Part shown: piece after piece, positions 42,931-52,567 of the stretch
How positions within the stretch are numbered: position 1 is the first letter of the stretch
How the letters are laid out: every line of letters begins with the position of its first letter
NCBI RefSeq assembly: GCF_003386235.1
Contig: NZ_QRDZ01000008.1
Location: 1-64,000 of the forward strand
Direction of reading: 5' to 3'
DNA length: 64,000 bases
DNA from: Cohnella phaseoli
Lineage (GTDB): Bacteria; Bacillota; Bacilli; Paenibacillales; Paenibacillaceae
Program-made: the position numbers and the translations under genes
Notes under the pieces: model-generated
Seen by the model: the letters and a program-made list of their open reading frames with translations, nothing else
The model's database searches: none
What the model was told of the DNA's origin: nothing

Positions 42931-43725
42931 CTACAATATAAATCTCTCAATTGCAACAGCAACGCCATCGTTATCATTCGAATCGGTTACGTGGGCCGCA
43001 CAATTCTTTAGTTCAATTATCGCATTTTTCATTGCGACCGGGAATCCGGACATATGGAATAGACCTAAATCGTTATAATCATCCCCGAAGACCATGACAT
43101 TTTCCGATTTCACCCCGATATCGCTTAACACCCCTTGTACAGCTTTTTCCTTTGAGGCTGATTTATGCATGATTTGGACCAATACTCCATCATCTGTTGC
43201 GATTACGTTCACATGGTCACCGAATTGATCGCATAGATCCCTCCATGAGTTGCAGCCTAAAACCAATATTTTAGTCGGGGAAAGTGAACTCATATCATCT
43301 TTATCGATCACCTGAGGCCTCGGATCATTCGAGCGAATCCCTAATTGAGCGACTTGGGAGTCGGGGACGGGCCTACATGTATACCATAAATCATTAACCT
43401 CGTATGAGACGATCGATTGCGGTACTCGTAACTCGATGAATTGATTTATCTGCCGACTAATCTCCATAGGGATACTAATGTGCCGTTCATTTTGCTTAGA
43501 TTTGCATACAACTAAGGCGCCGTTGTAATAAATCATGTAGTCTACAAAAGGAAACTTCTCCAAAAATCGATTAGCCGCTCTAGGCGGCCGCGCTGTGGCA
43601 ATAATAATATGAATTCCCGAATCAAAACATCTTTTAACAGCCTGATAATTCCTACAAGATATCGATTTATCACTGTCGAGCAAGGTTCCGTCCAAGTCCA
43701 ATACAATTGCCTGAATGTTAGACAT
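42931..43725 (-). CDS. Cof-type HAD phosphatase
   Basis: This is a 264-residue hydrolase. The start at 43725 has AGGAGG five bases upstream. Motif I is Asp-Leu-Asp-Gly-Thr-Leu-Leu (residues about 9-15), motif II Ile-Ile-Ala-Thr-Ala-Arg-Pro-Pro, motif III the Lys of Ala-Ser-Lys-Glu-Lys-Ala-Val, motif IV Val-Phe-Gly-Asp-Asp-Tyr-Asn-Asp. A C2B cap lies between. Cof-type enzymes dephosphorylate sugar phosphates or cofactors; no specific substrate is evident. Confidence 0.92.
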   Translation of the reverse strand: MSNIQAIVLDLDGTLLDSDKSISCRNYQAVKRCFDSGIHIIIATARPPRAANRFLEKFPFVDYMIYYNGALVVCKSKQNERHISIPMEISRQINQFIELRVPQSIVSYEVNDLWYTCRPVPDSQVAQLGIRSNDPRPQVIDKDDMSSLSPTKILVLGCNSWRDLCDQFGDHVNVIATDDGVLVQIMHKSASKEKAVQGVLSDIGVKSENVMVFGDDYNDLGLFHMSGFPVAMKNAIIELKNCAAHVTDSNDNDGVAVAIERFIL

Positions 43726-43857
43726 CTGTACCTCCTGCATAATAAGTTAAATTGGTAAGATTCTACTATCCCATGTAGGTACTGTCAACAAAGAATGTTG
43801 CATTGTCCTGCCTGTAGTTGGGTGCATTCTAGCTAACGAAGCTATCGTTGAAAATAC

Positions 43858-43884
43858 AAAGGAGCTGCCGCCGGCAGCTCCTTT
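43858..43884. terminator. terminator of the berberine-bridge-type gene
   Basis: GGAGCTGCCG and CGGCAGCTCC form a near-perfect palindrome (43861-43881) flanked by A-runs and T-runs on both sides, so it can work in either direction. It overlaps the first bases downstream of the stop at 43886. Confidence 0.8.
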
Positions 43885-43885
43885 A

Positions 43886-45367
43886 TTATTTCCTTTCCTG
43901 CTTACCCACAGGAATACTCTGAGCAAAACGAAACACATTATGAGGATCGTACTTTCGTTTCACCTGCTTCAATCTACGGAAATTGCCCCCGTAATACGCC
44001 TTGGGCCAATTCTTAATCTGCAAATCTGGAAAGTTCACATAATCCCCTTTAACAAAAGGGCGTAGCGCTCTGCGGAACCTTTCCACCCACCGAATATTCC
44101 GCTGCTGCTCGTTGTTGTTCCTCCAGCGGGCCGACAGTTCGTAGATGATCTCAGCCTTTCGATGGGGATAGGCCGTTGCCGTAGCCGCTACCCGGCTCAC
44201 CGCGCTTCCTGCACCGCCCAAGCTTTGACTCCATACGGTAGAGTGCCTGTTCGGCGCTTTGGACAGAAAGTCGCGTATAATTCGTACTCCTTCACGGGGC
44301 AAAGATTGAAACCCATATGCCCCGGTTATTTTGAACTTCGGTTCCAAATTCAGGTCCGATTCGGCGAAAAATCGGGTCGCTTCAATAAAAGGTACTGTCT
44401 TGACCATCACCTTGATCGGAGTGCCTGTTCGCAAGAGCGGCCTAATCAATCGACGCAGCTCTTCTGCTCCGCCAAGCAATTGCCCGGTAGAGACAATCGT
44501 TCCCACCTGCTTGGCGGACACCTCAATGGTTGAGGTTAAACGATTCGTGACAGAAGGGGCCCAGCGTTGCCAGGCCGGCAGCACCTTCTCAAGATCGGCC
44601 CATTTCCACGTAATACTGTAGATAGATACCGATGAAATAGGTCTAACCCGAAAAGTATAGGCGGTAGCAACTCCAAAGTTCCCTCCCCCGCCGCCTCGCG
44701 ATGCCCATAACAGATCGGAATTGATCCTCCTATTGGCCACAATCGCCTTTGCCCCATACCGCCCCGAAGCTACGACCATCTTCACTTGTTTCAGGTTATC
44801 GCACGTAAGACCATATTTGCGGGACAGAAGTCCAATCCCGCCTCCCAGGGTAAGCCCGGCTACGCCTACGTCGGGCGCGGTCCCCGCAGGAAGCGCCACG
44901 CGCTTATTCCACAGCTTCCTGTACACACGGGCGAGCGGATTTCCCGTCTGTACAATAGCCACCCTATTTTTGCGATCAACCTTAACCTTGTTCATCTCGC
45001 TCACATCGATAATAATACCGCCATTGACAGTCGAGAAGCCTTCATAGCTGTGCCGCCCGCTGCGCGCTCGCAGCCTTACGCCCCGCTCGCGGGCCCATTT
45101 GACTGCGTTGATCACATCCTGAGTTCGTTTGCAAAAAACGATGACCCTTGGAAACTTGGAAAAACGTCTGTTGAACTCCATTCTGGCCGCATTGTATGAC
45201 GGATTATCCGGAAATACGATCCTTCCGGTTAGTTGCGTACCTGTCTTTTTCCGGTTTTGCGCCATCCCGTTTGCACCGTCCCTGTTCCTGACATAAGCCT
45301 TGCTCATCAGCTTATATTTATGTAGGGATACCTGACCTAGTAACGGCAAATGCCTTGTTGCCAGCAC
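43886..45367 (-). CDS. FAD-binding oxidoreductase, berberine-bridge-enzyme type
   Basis: This is a 493-residue protein started at GTG 45367, six bases after AAGGAG. The FAD domain has His106 in Arg-Ser-Gly-Arg-His-Ser-Tyr-Glu-Gly, the usual site of covalent histidyl attachment. The second covalent site, normally Cys, reads Ala-Gly-Thr-Ala-Pro-Asp-Val-Gly-Val, so only one bond is expected. A BBE tail (Tyr-Tyr-Gly-Gly-Asn-Phe-Arg-Arg-Leu) ends it. Such enzymes oxidise sugars or alkaloids. The N-terminal 40 residues are basic with no clear signal peptide. Confidence 0.88.
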   Translation of the reverse strand: MLATRHLPLLGQVSLHKYKLMSKAYVRNRDGANGMAQNRKKTGTQLTGRIVFPDNPSYNAARMEFNRRFSKFPRVIVFCKRTQDVINAVKWARERGVRLRARSGRHSYEGFSTVNGGIIIDVSEMNKVKVDRKNRVAIVQTGNPLARVYRKLWNKRVALPAGTAPDVGVAGLTLGGGIGLLSRKYGLTCDNLKQVKMVVASGRYGAKAIVANRRINSDLLWASRGGGGGNFGVATAYTFRVRPISSVSIYSITWKWADLEKVLPAWQRWAPSVTNRLTSTIEVSAKQVGTIVSTGQLLGGAEELRRLIRPLLRTGTPIKVMVKTVPFIEATRFFAESDLNLEPKFKITGAYGFQSLPREGVRIIRDFLSKAPNRHSTVWSQSLGGAGSAVSRVAATATAYPHRKAEIIYELSARWRNNNEQQRNIRWVERFRRALRPFVKGDYVNFPDLQIKNWPKAYYGGNFRRLKQVKRKYDPHNVFRFAQSIPVGKQERK

Positions 45368-45473
45368 TAGAATCTCCTTCAAACGCCCGAGTTATAACAA
45401 TAGCTCCAATCGTCAATAGTGTTACTATCGAGTCGTCTGACGGCCCCACAAATTGGAATAAGGAGCCCGCCCA

Positions 45474-46178
45474 TTGCAAGCATACGTTGAAGTTATTATT
45501 CGAACGATCGCCGCTTTTGTCCTCCTCATGATCACGTCGAGAATTCTCGGCAAGCAGACGATATCCAATATGACCTTCCATGACTTCGTGAGCGGCATCA
45601 CACTGGGCGCTATTGCAGCCAATTTGGCGTTTAACGATAAGCTCAACCATTGGCCCATCGTCGTGTCCCTGCTGATGTTCTTTGGAATTTCTTTTCTTGT
45701 ATCCAAAATAGCGCTCAAAAACCGGGCATGGAACCGATGGGTATCCGGTACTCCGACTGTCGTCATCGAGAACGGCGAAATTCTCGAGAACAACATGCGA
45801 AAAATCCGCTACACGTTGGACTCCTTGGTCCAATCTTTGCGTGAGAAAGGGATTTTTAATATGGAAGAGGTCGAGTATGCTTGCTTGGAGGATCACGGAA
45901 AGCTGTCGGTTAAGAAAAAAAGCGAGCATGAGTGGGTAACTCGCAAAGATCTGAAGCTGCACGTCGCAGCCATCCAGTCGTTCCCTGTCGAGCTGATTAT
46001 GGACGGTAAAATCATCGAAGACAATCTCTCTCACAACGGGCTGACCGTCCAATGGCTGGAGCAGGTGCTGCGGCAGCGGAGCAAGTCCGTATCCGACGTG
46101 TTCTATGCCGTGAGAGGTACACAGAATCAGTTATATTTTGACTACTATCGGGACCACATTGACAAGCCTATCGACTAA
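45474..46178 (+). CDS. DUF421 membrane protein, second paralogue
   Basis: This is a 234-residue protein starting with TTG, eight bases after AAGGAG (45460-45465). It has three N-terminal helices and then two small soluble domains, with Phe-His-Asp-Phe-Val-Ser-Gly-Ile-Thr-Leu-Gly and Gly-Thr-Pro-Thr-Val-Val-Ile-Glu-Asn-Gly. It matches the gene at 31350 along its length but is clearly diverged. Its function is unknown. It is divergent from the BBE-type gene. Confidence 0.9.
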   Translation: MQAYVEVIIRTIAAFVLLMITSRILGKQTISNMTFHDFVSGITLGAIAANLAFNDKLNHWPIVVSLLMFFGISFLVSKIALKNRAWNRWVSGTPTVVIENGEILENNMRKIRYTLDSLVQSLREKGIFNMEEVEYACLEDHGKLSVKKKSEHEWVTRKDLKLHVAAIQSFPVELIMDGKIIEDNLSHNGLTVQWLEQVLRQRSKSVSDVFYAVRGTQNQLYFDYYRDHIDKPID

Positions 46179-46193
46179 TGCCCCTAACAAACA

Positions 46194-46211
46194 CGCCCCC
46201 TTCCGGGGGCG
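46194..46211. terminator. bidirectional terminator
   Basis: CGCCCCC and GGGGGCG form a perfect 7-bp stem with a TTCC loop. The minus-strand side is followed by TGTTTGTTAG. It serves the convergent DUF421 and catalase genes. Confidence 0.7.
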
Positions 46212-46247
46212 CAGCCTCTAGATTTATTAGCAAGCTTAGACTTCGTC

Positions 46248-47876
46248 TTAATAAGGATCCGCCTCGCGGCTCTCTTTCACCGCTTCTTTGACCGCTTGAT
46301 TAGCATCCAACGAACCTTCGCCATATTTGGAGATCCCCGCCTCGCGGCCCGGAGCTTTGGATTCCGTTCCCATTTGTTCGATTTCTTTCATTTTCTTTTC
46401 GATGCCTTCCTTTACCCGGCGACCGTAGTTCTCATCTGCTTGCGTGAAGTGCCCGATCATGGCCTCTTGAATGCGTTTATCGCATACCGCAAGCGCTTCG
46501 GACAGATTTTTGATCAATTCCTCGCGTTCCCAATCTGCAAATTTGCGGTACGTCTCCCCTGCTTGTCCATAGTTATTCGGGCGATCGATAGGCTCACTCA
46601 TTACCGCCGCGTTATAGGCAGGTCGGTGCGGAGGACGCTCTTCCTTACTTGCTTCCTGAAAGCCGCCGATCATGGACGGTTCATAGTTAATATGCGGACT
46701 TTCTCCGGATTCCTTCGGATTGCGGAAATCCATTTGGCCCCGATGCTGGTTCGAATGAACCGGCGCTTTCGGCGCATTCACGGGCAATTGCAGATAGTTG
46801 GCCCCAACGCGATAGCGCTGCGTGTCGGAGTATGAGAAGGTGCGGCCCTGCAGCATTTTATCGTCGGAGAAGTCCATTCCGTCGACAAGAACTCCCGTAC
46901 CGAAAGCGGCCTGCTCAATTTCCGCATGGAAATCAACCGGATTGCGATCAAGAACCATTCGTCCCACCGACAGCCAAGGAAACTGATCTTCCGGCCAAAG
47001 CTTCGTATCGTCCAGCGGATCAAAATCAAGCTCCGGATGGTAGTCGTCCTCCATGATTTGCACATAAAGCTCCCATTCCGGAAAATCCCCTCGCGCAATG
47101 GCTTCATATAAATCTTGCGTCGCATGACTCACATTTTTCGCCTGTATCGCATCCGCCTCTTCTTGGATTAAATTGCGAATCCCTTGCTTTGGTTCCCAGT
47201 GATACTTCACCAACACCGCATCGCCTTTGTCATTCACCCACTTATAGGTGTTGACGCCCGACCCCTGTATATGGCGGTAGGTTGCGGGAATCCCCCAGGG
47301 GGAGAACAAGAAGGTAATCATATGGGTAGCCTCGGGCGTACGGGAAACGAAGTCGAACATCCGCTGCGGGTTAGGAACGTTCGAGGCCGGGTCCGCCTTA
47401 AAGGCATGGATCATATCGGGGAATTTCATCGCATCGCGTATGAAGAAGATTTTCAAATTGTTCCCCACCAGATCCCAATTCCCGTCCTCCGTATACATTT
47501 TTACAGCAAAACCGCGCGGGTCTCTTGCAGTCTCCGGCGAATCCTTCGCTCCTGCTACGGTAGAGAACCTGACCATTAACGGCGTTCGTTTGCCTGCCCC
47601 GGAAAATACTTTTGCCCGGGTGTATTTCTCCACGGGCTCGTCCCCAACCTTTCCATACGTTTCAAAATATCCGAATGCCCCTGCTCCGCGAGCATGAACT
47701 ACCCGTTCCGGCACTTCTTCGCGGTCGAAATGGGAGATTTTTTCGATAAAATGGTAATTCTCCAGCGTACCCGGACCCCGATTGCCCACGGTTCTGATGT
47801 TCTGATTATCCGTTACGGGATGGCCCTGTCGTGTGGTCAATGTTTCGCGATGTACGTCTTTCCGGTTCTCATTCAT
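46248..47876 (-). CDS. haem catalase, clade KatA/KatX type
   Basis: This is a 542-residue enzyme that breaks down hydrogen peroxide. Active-site His61 lies in Arg-Val-Val-His-Ala-Arg-Gly, the catalytic Asn in Asp-Leu-Val-Gly-Asn-Asn (near 139-140), and the haem-ligand Tyr in [11 protein letters not shown]. Length is slightly above the usual 480-500 because of a charged C-terminal tail. GGAGG precedes the ATG. It stands alone; a PerR site is not evident. Confidence 0.95.
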   Translation of the reverse strand: MNENRKDVHRETLTTRQGHPVTDNQNIRTVGNRGPGTLENYHFIEKISHFDREEVPERVVHARGAGAFGYFETYGKVGDEPVEKYTRAKVFSGAGKRTPLMVRFSTVAGAKDSPETARDPRGFAVKMYTEDGNWDLVGNNLKIFFIRDAMKFPDMIHAFKADPASNVPNPQRMFDFVSRTPEATHMITFLFSPWGIPATYRHIQGSGVNTYKWVNDKGDAVLVKYHWEPKQGIRNLIQEEADAIQAKNVSHATQDLYEAIARGDFPEWELYVQIMEDDYHPELDFDPLDDTKLWPEDQFPWLSVGRMVLDRNPVDFHAEIEQAAFGTGVLVDGMDFSDDKMLQGRTFSYSDTQRYRVGANYLQLPVNAPKAPVHSNQHRGQMDFRNPKESGESPHINYEPSMIGGFQEASKEERPPHRPAYNAAVMSEPIDRPNNYGQAGETYRKFADWEREELIKNLSEALAVCDKRIQEAMIGHFTQADENYGRRVKEGIEKKMKEIEQMGTESKAPGREAGISKYGEGSLDANQAVKEAVKESREADPY

Positions 47877-47945
47877 TAAATTGCTTCCTCCAGATTTTTC
47901 ATATTAGAATCCCCCCGGCTGGAAGATTTATGCCTGAACAAAAAG

Positions 47946-48063
47946 AAGCTGCCCCATAAGCAAAGTTGTCTGGTGATCGAGATTCAAGAAGGTATATACA
48001 TACCTTTGCCTTGTTCATCGATTCCCTTTCAGAGCAACTGAGTTGACTTATGGAGCAGCTTCC
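47946..48063. mobile_element. MITE-like fold-back element C
   Basis: This is 118 bp with ends GAAGCTGCCCCATAAG (47946-47961) and CTTATGGAGCAGCTTC (48047-48062), 15 of 16 paired. A central hairpin AAGGTAT-ATAC-ATACCTT is present. The end core CTG(C/T)CCCATAAG is like that of element A, but the inside differs, so it is a related or separate family. It lies between the Sm-like gene and the catalase gene start. Confidence 0.7.
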
Positions 48064-48081
48064 ACTTATATACGATAGATT

Positions 48082-48636
48082 TTACGGCGTTTCGCTTGCT
48101 GTCTCCGCAGCTGCGGGCTGCTTCATCAATTCTTGAACGGAGCCAAGAAACGGGCGTATCGACTTGACCATGCCGTATCCTAACTTCACGACCGGGATAA
48201 ACCGCTGGATCATGCCGAACAACCCTCCTATACCGCCGAGACCGCCGCCGAGACCGCCTCCGAGACCCCCACCGAGTCCACCGCCAAGCCCGCCGCCTAA
48301 CGCCCCGAACAATGAGCCCATATTCGGTAGAAAGGCAGATATTCGGACATCCGGCTTGCGCGAGCGGGAACGGCTGGACGGCTTATGCCAATCCTTTCGA
48401 CGACTGCCGGAGCGACTGCCCGAGCCATGGGAGCCGCCTCTGTGCCGCTTAGGCCGAGGACCCCGCTTCCCGGGCGATGTGCGCGGCGGGAGCACTCCAG
48501 CGTTAGCCAGCGTCAAGCCGGTGCTGTGGATGTCGGTGATGTAACCGACGTATGTCTTTCCGCTGTGTAGGGTAATGCATACCGGCCGGCCCTTCAGCCG
48601 TTTAGCCCTAGCGAATACCGCTTTGGATTGTGCCAT
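48082..48636 (-). CDS. Sm-like protein with basic Arg/Ser linker and Gly-Gly-Gly-Leu repeats
   Basis: This gene encodes 184 residues in three parts. Residues 13-50 have an Sm/Hfq-like strand pattern (Leu-Lys-Gly-Arg-Pro-Val-Cys-Ile-Thr-Leu-His-Ser-Gly-Lys-Thr-Tyr-Val-Gly). Residues 51-98 are basic and rich in Arg, Ser and Gly. Residues about 112-138 repeat Gly-Gly-Gly-Leu, and a hydrophobic helix (about 138-165) follows. GAGGTGA precedes the ATG. Its function is unknown; a surface, spore or RNA role are all open. The Sm resemblance is by eye only. Confidence 0.7.
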   Translation of the reverse strand: MAQSKAVFARAKRLKGRPVCITLHSGKTYVGYITDIHSTGLTLANAGVLPPRTSPGKRGPRPKRHRGGSHGSGSRSGSRRKDWHKPSSRSRSRKPDVRISAFLPNMGSLFGALGGGLGGGLGGGLGGGLGGGLGGIGGLFGMIQRFIPVVKLGYGMVKSIRPFLGSVQELMKQPAAAETASETP

Positions 48637-48676
48637 GAAAGTTCACCTCGCTCACCTGGTTATGGTTCATTGTACG

Positions 48677-50404
48677 TCAGGGGCGGGTGTTCTGCTTGTG
48701 TGAATACAGCATCGCGTCGATCGCATACTTCAGTTCAACGTCTTCCCCGTCCATCACGCTTGCTTTGAACGTATCTTCATTTAGGGGGATTTTGATGTCG
48801 GGAACCGCGCCTCCGACTCCGGATGAGTCGGCATCTCCCTGGACCTTTTTGTTCGAATTGAGCGACCTTCCATCCGGGAATTGGACGACGTAATCTCCCG
48901 GCATCTTGATTTCGATAGGACTGCTCATAATTCCGAACGAACCGGCCGTTGAGGTAAACCCTACGATTTTGACATTCGGCTCGCCTTTTAGAACAAGGGG
49001 CATCCCTTCTCCCGAGCTCCCGGTTCTGCTGTTAATCAAGATGGCCACGGGCCCGTCGAAATAAGGCTTGGCAGGCTTGACCTTGACGACTTCATTCCGA
49101 TTCAATTCAAATTTACCTGTATATCTGTTGTAATAACTGACATATTCGTAGTGCTTTATCTCCTTGACGAAGAAACCGGCCAGATCGGCGGCAAGCTGGT
49201 CTTCCCCGCCAGGATTGTTCCGCAGATCGATGACCAAGCCTTTTGCGTGTCTGTCCTGGAACATTTTCAATAGGTCGGCTAGGCTCTTCTCCGGCGATGC
49301 GACGCTTGAGTTGGGAAGAAAATGCTTGATTTTCACATATCCATAGCCGTTTTCAAGAATTTCGCCTTCAATGGGGGAAGCATCCAGATCGGTTTGTGTG
49401 AATCTAATCTTCGTCTTCTTCAACGTCTCGTATTGATCGTCGTATGCCGTCAGCTTCGTACGGGTAGTATCCGACTCCCCCCAATTACGAAATTCGACCT
49501 GTATTTCCTTGCCGATGGGCGCACGCGCCATAAATCGTCCCTGATTGAGTCTCTTCACCTCATCCGTAGCCATGCTGCTCTCGCTCCAAGTCGTCCGATC
49601 GAACGCTTCCTTCCCCGTTTTCCCGTCCCACGCGACGATTTCCGCCCCTAGCTTTATTCCGCTCTTCGCCGCCGGGCTGTTCTCCAAAACCAGACTTACA
49701 AGAACTCTACCGTTGTCCAATTGAACGGTGCTTAGTCCGAAGCCGCCGCCAACTTCCTTTTTAAATACCATATTCCCGTCGAACACGTTATCGTTAACGA
49801 TTTTGATATGTCCGTCCCGCAGAGAAAACAGGTATTCTCTCAACGTTTTATAGTACAAGTCGAAGTTTTGGGTTTTCTCGGCTTGTTTGAATAGGGGCTC
49901 GTACTTGCTTCGGAGCTCGTTCCAGTCGATCTTCTTCCATTCCCCGAACGGATATTCCCGCGACAATCTTTCATTCATGGCGACGAACGCCTTGGAGTAG
50001 CTCATGCCGCTAAAATCGCTAGCAGGGTTATACCGCATTACACCCGCGTTTGCTACTGCAAACACAATGAGAGCAGCTCCGCATACACAGATGATGCTCC
50101 TCACGACCCTGAATGCTTTCTTCTTCGGAGCCGCCCAAGCCTTAGACTTTAGCAGCCTCCCAATTGTGCATATGAACACGAGCACCGTCAGCGACCCGAT
50201 GACCAGAGCCAGAAGGGTCGTATCTCCGGACAGGACGCTTGCAATAACAACGAGCACACCCGCACTGGGTAAAAAATCAAACCATCTGTAATGCTTCTTG
50301 ATAGGTACCGCGTAAACCGTCAATACGAATAAACTGACGATGCACATCGCCCACTCGTAGACCGTCAACCATTTCACCGAATCGATCGTTCCGATAACGC
50401 TCAT
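48677..50404 (-). CDS. membrane-anchored S41 family peptidase with PDZ domain
   Basis: This is a 575-residue protein. ATG 50404 has AGGAG seven bases upstream. Four helices occupy about 10-120, then come a PDZ-type region (about 230-310) and the S41 core with Asp-Leu-Arg-Asn-Asn-Pro-Gly-Gly and the nucleophile in Arg-Thr-Gly-Ser-Ser-Gly-Glu. The Lys of the CtpA Thr-Phe-Gly-Lys-Gly motif is not seen (Gly-Ser-Phe-Gly-Ile-Met instead), so it may use a Ser/Glu-type site as in other S41 branches. It probably cuts envelope proteins. The kinase/regulator genes beside it may control it. Confidence 0.88.
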   Translation of the reverse strand: MSVIGTIDSVKWLTVYEWAMCIVSLFVLTVYAVPIKKHYRWFDFLPSAGVLVVIASVLSGDTTLLALVIGSLTVLVFICTIGRLLKSKAWAAPKKKAFRVVRSIICVCGAALIVFAVANAGVMRYNPASDFSGMSYSKAFVAMNERLSREYPFGEWKKIDWNELRSKYEPLFKQAEKTQNFDLYYKTLREYLFSLRDGHIKIVNDNVFDGNMVFKKEVGGGFGLSTVQLDNGRVLVSLVLENSPAAKSGIKLGAEIVAWDGKTGKEAFDRTTWSESSMATDEVKRLNQGRFMARAPIGKEIQVEFRNWGESDTTRTKLTAYDDQYETLKKTKIRFTQTDLDASPIEGEILENGYGYVKIKHFLPNSSVASPEKSLADLLKMFQDRHAKGLVIDLRNNPGGEDQLAADLAGFFVKEIKHYEYVSYYNRYTGKFELNRNEVVKVKPAKPYFDGPVAILINSRTGSSGEGMPLVLKGEPNVKIVGFTSTAGSFGIMSSPIEIKMPGDYVVQFPDGRSLNSNKKVQGDADSSGVGGAVPDIKIPLNEDTFKASVMDGEDVELKYAIDAMLYSHKQNTRP

Positions 50405-50495
50405 TATCCGTCTCCTCCATTCACTTCCTCTTAGTACCGTCATTGCGATACATTGCGAAGATTATGGGAGAAATATGAACGGAGCGTGAACCGGT

Positions 50496-51866
50496 TTACG
50501 CTCTGTCGGGTGGGGCGGCGGGCAGATGAACGACGACTTTCGTACCTTGCCCGACCTTGCTTTCCATATGAATATCGCCCTGGTGGAGAGCGACAATTTT
50601 TTGGACGATAGCGAGTCCAAGACCGTTGCCGCCGCTGCTGCGATTCCGGGATCGGTCCGTCTTGTAGAAACGCTCGAAAACGCGGCCCAGTTGTTCAGGC
50701 GCAATACCGACTCCGGTATCGGATAAAGTCACGGTGTATCCGTCCATGCCAGCCCGTATCTGAATATGGATGAGTCCGCCTTCCGGCGTAAACTTGATGC
50801 TGTTGCCAAGCAGATTCGTCCATATTTGATTGAGTTGATCCTGATCGGCCGTTATTTTAGCGCCCTGGGGCAGATCCAGATCAATATCCATGTGTTTCTC
50901 CGACCATAGAGGTTCGCAGTTCACGACGACCTGCCTGATTTGTTCGTCAAGATGATAGGTGGCGTACTCCAAAGGATGGTGACTGGAATCGAGGGACGCG
51001 AGGTTGAGTAAATTATCGCTGAGCCGGGATAATCGGCCGCTTTCCGCCAGGATGATATCCAGATACTGAATGCGTTCGTCCTCGGCGATGGAATTCATGT
51101 CCTTCAGCGCTTTCGCAAAACCGGATATAGACGTTAACGGAGACTGAATCTCGTGCGACACATTCGAGACAAAGTCCTGTCGCATCCGCTCCAATTGTTT
51201 AAGATCAAGCGCCATCCCGTTAAAGCTCCGCGCCAAATTTCCTAGCTCGTCCTTGCGCTTTAGTCCCAATTCCACGTCGAAATCGCCTTTCGCAAGTCGT
51301 TTAGTCGCGGCAGTAAGCATCTTGATCGGTTTTACAACGTAGATAGCGGCTATGAGAATAAAGATGCTTCCCGCAACCAGAACAAATAAAAGAATGGTTA
51401 ACATCAAGTGCGTGAGGGTCGATTCGTTTTTGGATGAGGGCAGCAAAAATAAAGCATGACGCTCACCGCCGATTGGAAACGGCAGCCCGATGAACGTCAT
51501 CTTATCCTTGGAGGAAGATCGGTAGATCTCGCCTTCCCTTACTTTCCGAATAGAATCCTGCGAAATCGCAAGATCGTCCGTGTCGGAACTATATCTGAAG
51601 GATTTCATAGTCCCGGAGTCCGCATATAGTTGAACGGAGTACGAGGTCAGCTTCACCATGCTTTCCATGAACCGGTCCAAATCCTCCGGCCTTGTCTGTT
51701 CGTAAACGCGAACGATCTCCTCGCCCGTAGCCACCAAATCGTTCTGCCCGATTCGGTCTATTTTTTTCTCAAATAGGGCTAGCCCGGCCAGAACGGAGAC
51801 AAGCAGGCCTATTCCCAAGGCAGCCACAAACGTTAGCACGACGCGGACATATAGAGACCTTGTCAT
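50496..51866 (-). CDS. sensor histidine kinase, BaeS/CssS-like
   Basis: This is a 456-residue kinase. The first helix is at about 8-30, an outer sensor domain at 31-155, the second helix at 156-178, then HAMP (about 179-230). The phospho-acceptor is His238 in Val-Ser-His-Glu-Ile-Gln-Ser-Pro-Leu. An HATPase domain completes it, with Asp-Thr-Gly-Val-Gly-Ile and Gly-Asn-Gly-Leu-Gly-Leu. Start overlaps the regulator stop by four bases. It lies upstream of the S41 peptidase, hinting at envelope-stress sensing. Confidence 0.93.
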   Translation of the reverse strand: MTRSLYVRVVLTFVAALGIGLLVSVLAGLALFEKKIDRIGQNDLVATGEEIVRVYEQTRPEDLDRFMESMVKLTSYSVQLYADSGTMKSFRYSSDTDDLAISQDSIRKVREGEIYRSSSKDKMTFIGLPFPIGGERHALFLLPSSKNESTLTHLMLTILLFVLVAGSIFILIAAIYVVKPIKMLTAATKRLAKGDFDVELGLKRKDELGNLARSFNGMALDLKQLERMRQDFVSNVSHEIQSPLTSISGFAKALKDMNSIAEDERIQYLDIILAESGRLSRLSDNLLNLASLDSSHHPLEYATYHLDEQIRQVVVNCEPLWSEKHMDIDLDLPQGAKITADQDQLNQIWTNLLGNSIKFTPEGGLIHIQIRAGMDGYTVTLSDTGVGIAPEQLGRVFERFYKTDRSRNRSSGGNGLGLAIVQKIVALHQGDIHMESKVGQGTKVVVHLPAAPPDRA

Positions 51867-52540
51867 TTCTTCACCTCTAGCCGATAGCCGAGACTGCGGA
51901 CCGTCTCGATGCGGAAATGCTCGGCATCCTCGGCGAAACGCTCCCTAATTCTCTTAATATGGACATCGACGGTTCGGTCGTCGCCTTCGTAATCCATCCC
52001 CCAGATTTGCAAAATGAGCTGCTCTCTAGTTAAGATTTGTCCAGGGTGACTGGCCAGCTTGAACAGCAGCTCAAACTCTTTTAACGGCAAAATGAGCTCT
52101 TCGCCGTCTCGGATCACCTTGAATGCCCGCCGGTCCAACACGATTCCGCCTAATTGAACGATCTGAGAGGACGCGATTCGATACCGCTTTAGCAATGCTT
52201 TTACCCGCATCACAAGCTCCAAAGGATCGAAAGGCTTGGTCACATAATCGTCCGTGCCCAACTGAAAGCCTTTCACCTTTTGCCCGGACTCTCCTTTGGC
52301 CGTGACCATAAGCAGCGGAATTTCCGGATATAGGCGGCGGATCTCCCTGCACAGCTCCCAACCGTCCATATGCGGCATCATAATATCGAGAATAACAATA
52401 TCGACGGTCGAATTCTCCATGATGGAGAGTGCCTCGATCCCGTCTTCCGCCTCGATCGTATCGAACCCCTCATTCCGCAAGTACAAGGCGATGAGCTTAC
52501 GAATATGGGCGTCGTCGTCCGCGATAAGAATTTTGGTCAT
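51863..52540 (-). CDS. OmpR-family response regulator
   Basis: This is a 225-residue regulator with Asp8-Asp9-Asp10, phospho-acceptor Asp52 in Leu-Asp-Ile-Met-Met-Pro, and a winged helix ending Val-Arg-Ser-Leu-Gly-Tyr-Arg. It partners the kinase at 50496, with which it overlaps by four bases. The S41 peptidase gene downstream is a possible target. Confidence 0.93.
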   Translation of the reverse strand: MTKILIADDDAHIRKLIALYLRNEGFDTIEAEDGIEALSIMENSTVDIVILDIMMPHMDGWELCREIRRLYPEIPLLMVTAKGESGQKVKGFQLGTDDYVTKPFDPLELVMRVKALLKRYRIASSQIVQLGGIVLDRRAFKVIRDGEELILPLKEFELLFKLASHPGQILTREQLILQIWGMDYEGDDRTVDVHIKRIRERFAEDAEHFRIETVRSLGYRLEVKK

Positions 52541-52567
52541 TTTCTTGATAGTCCCCTTGGAAAATCA

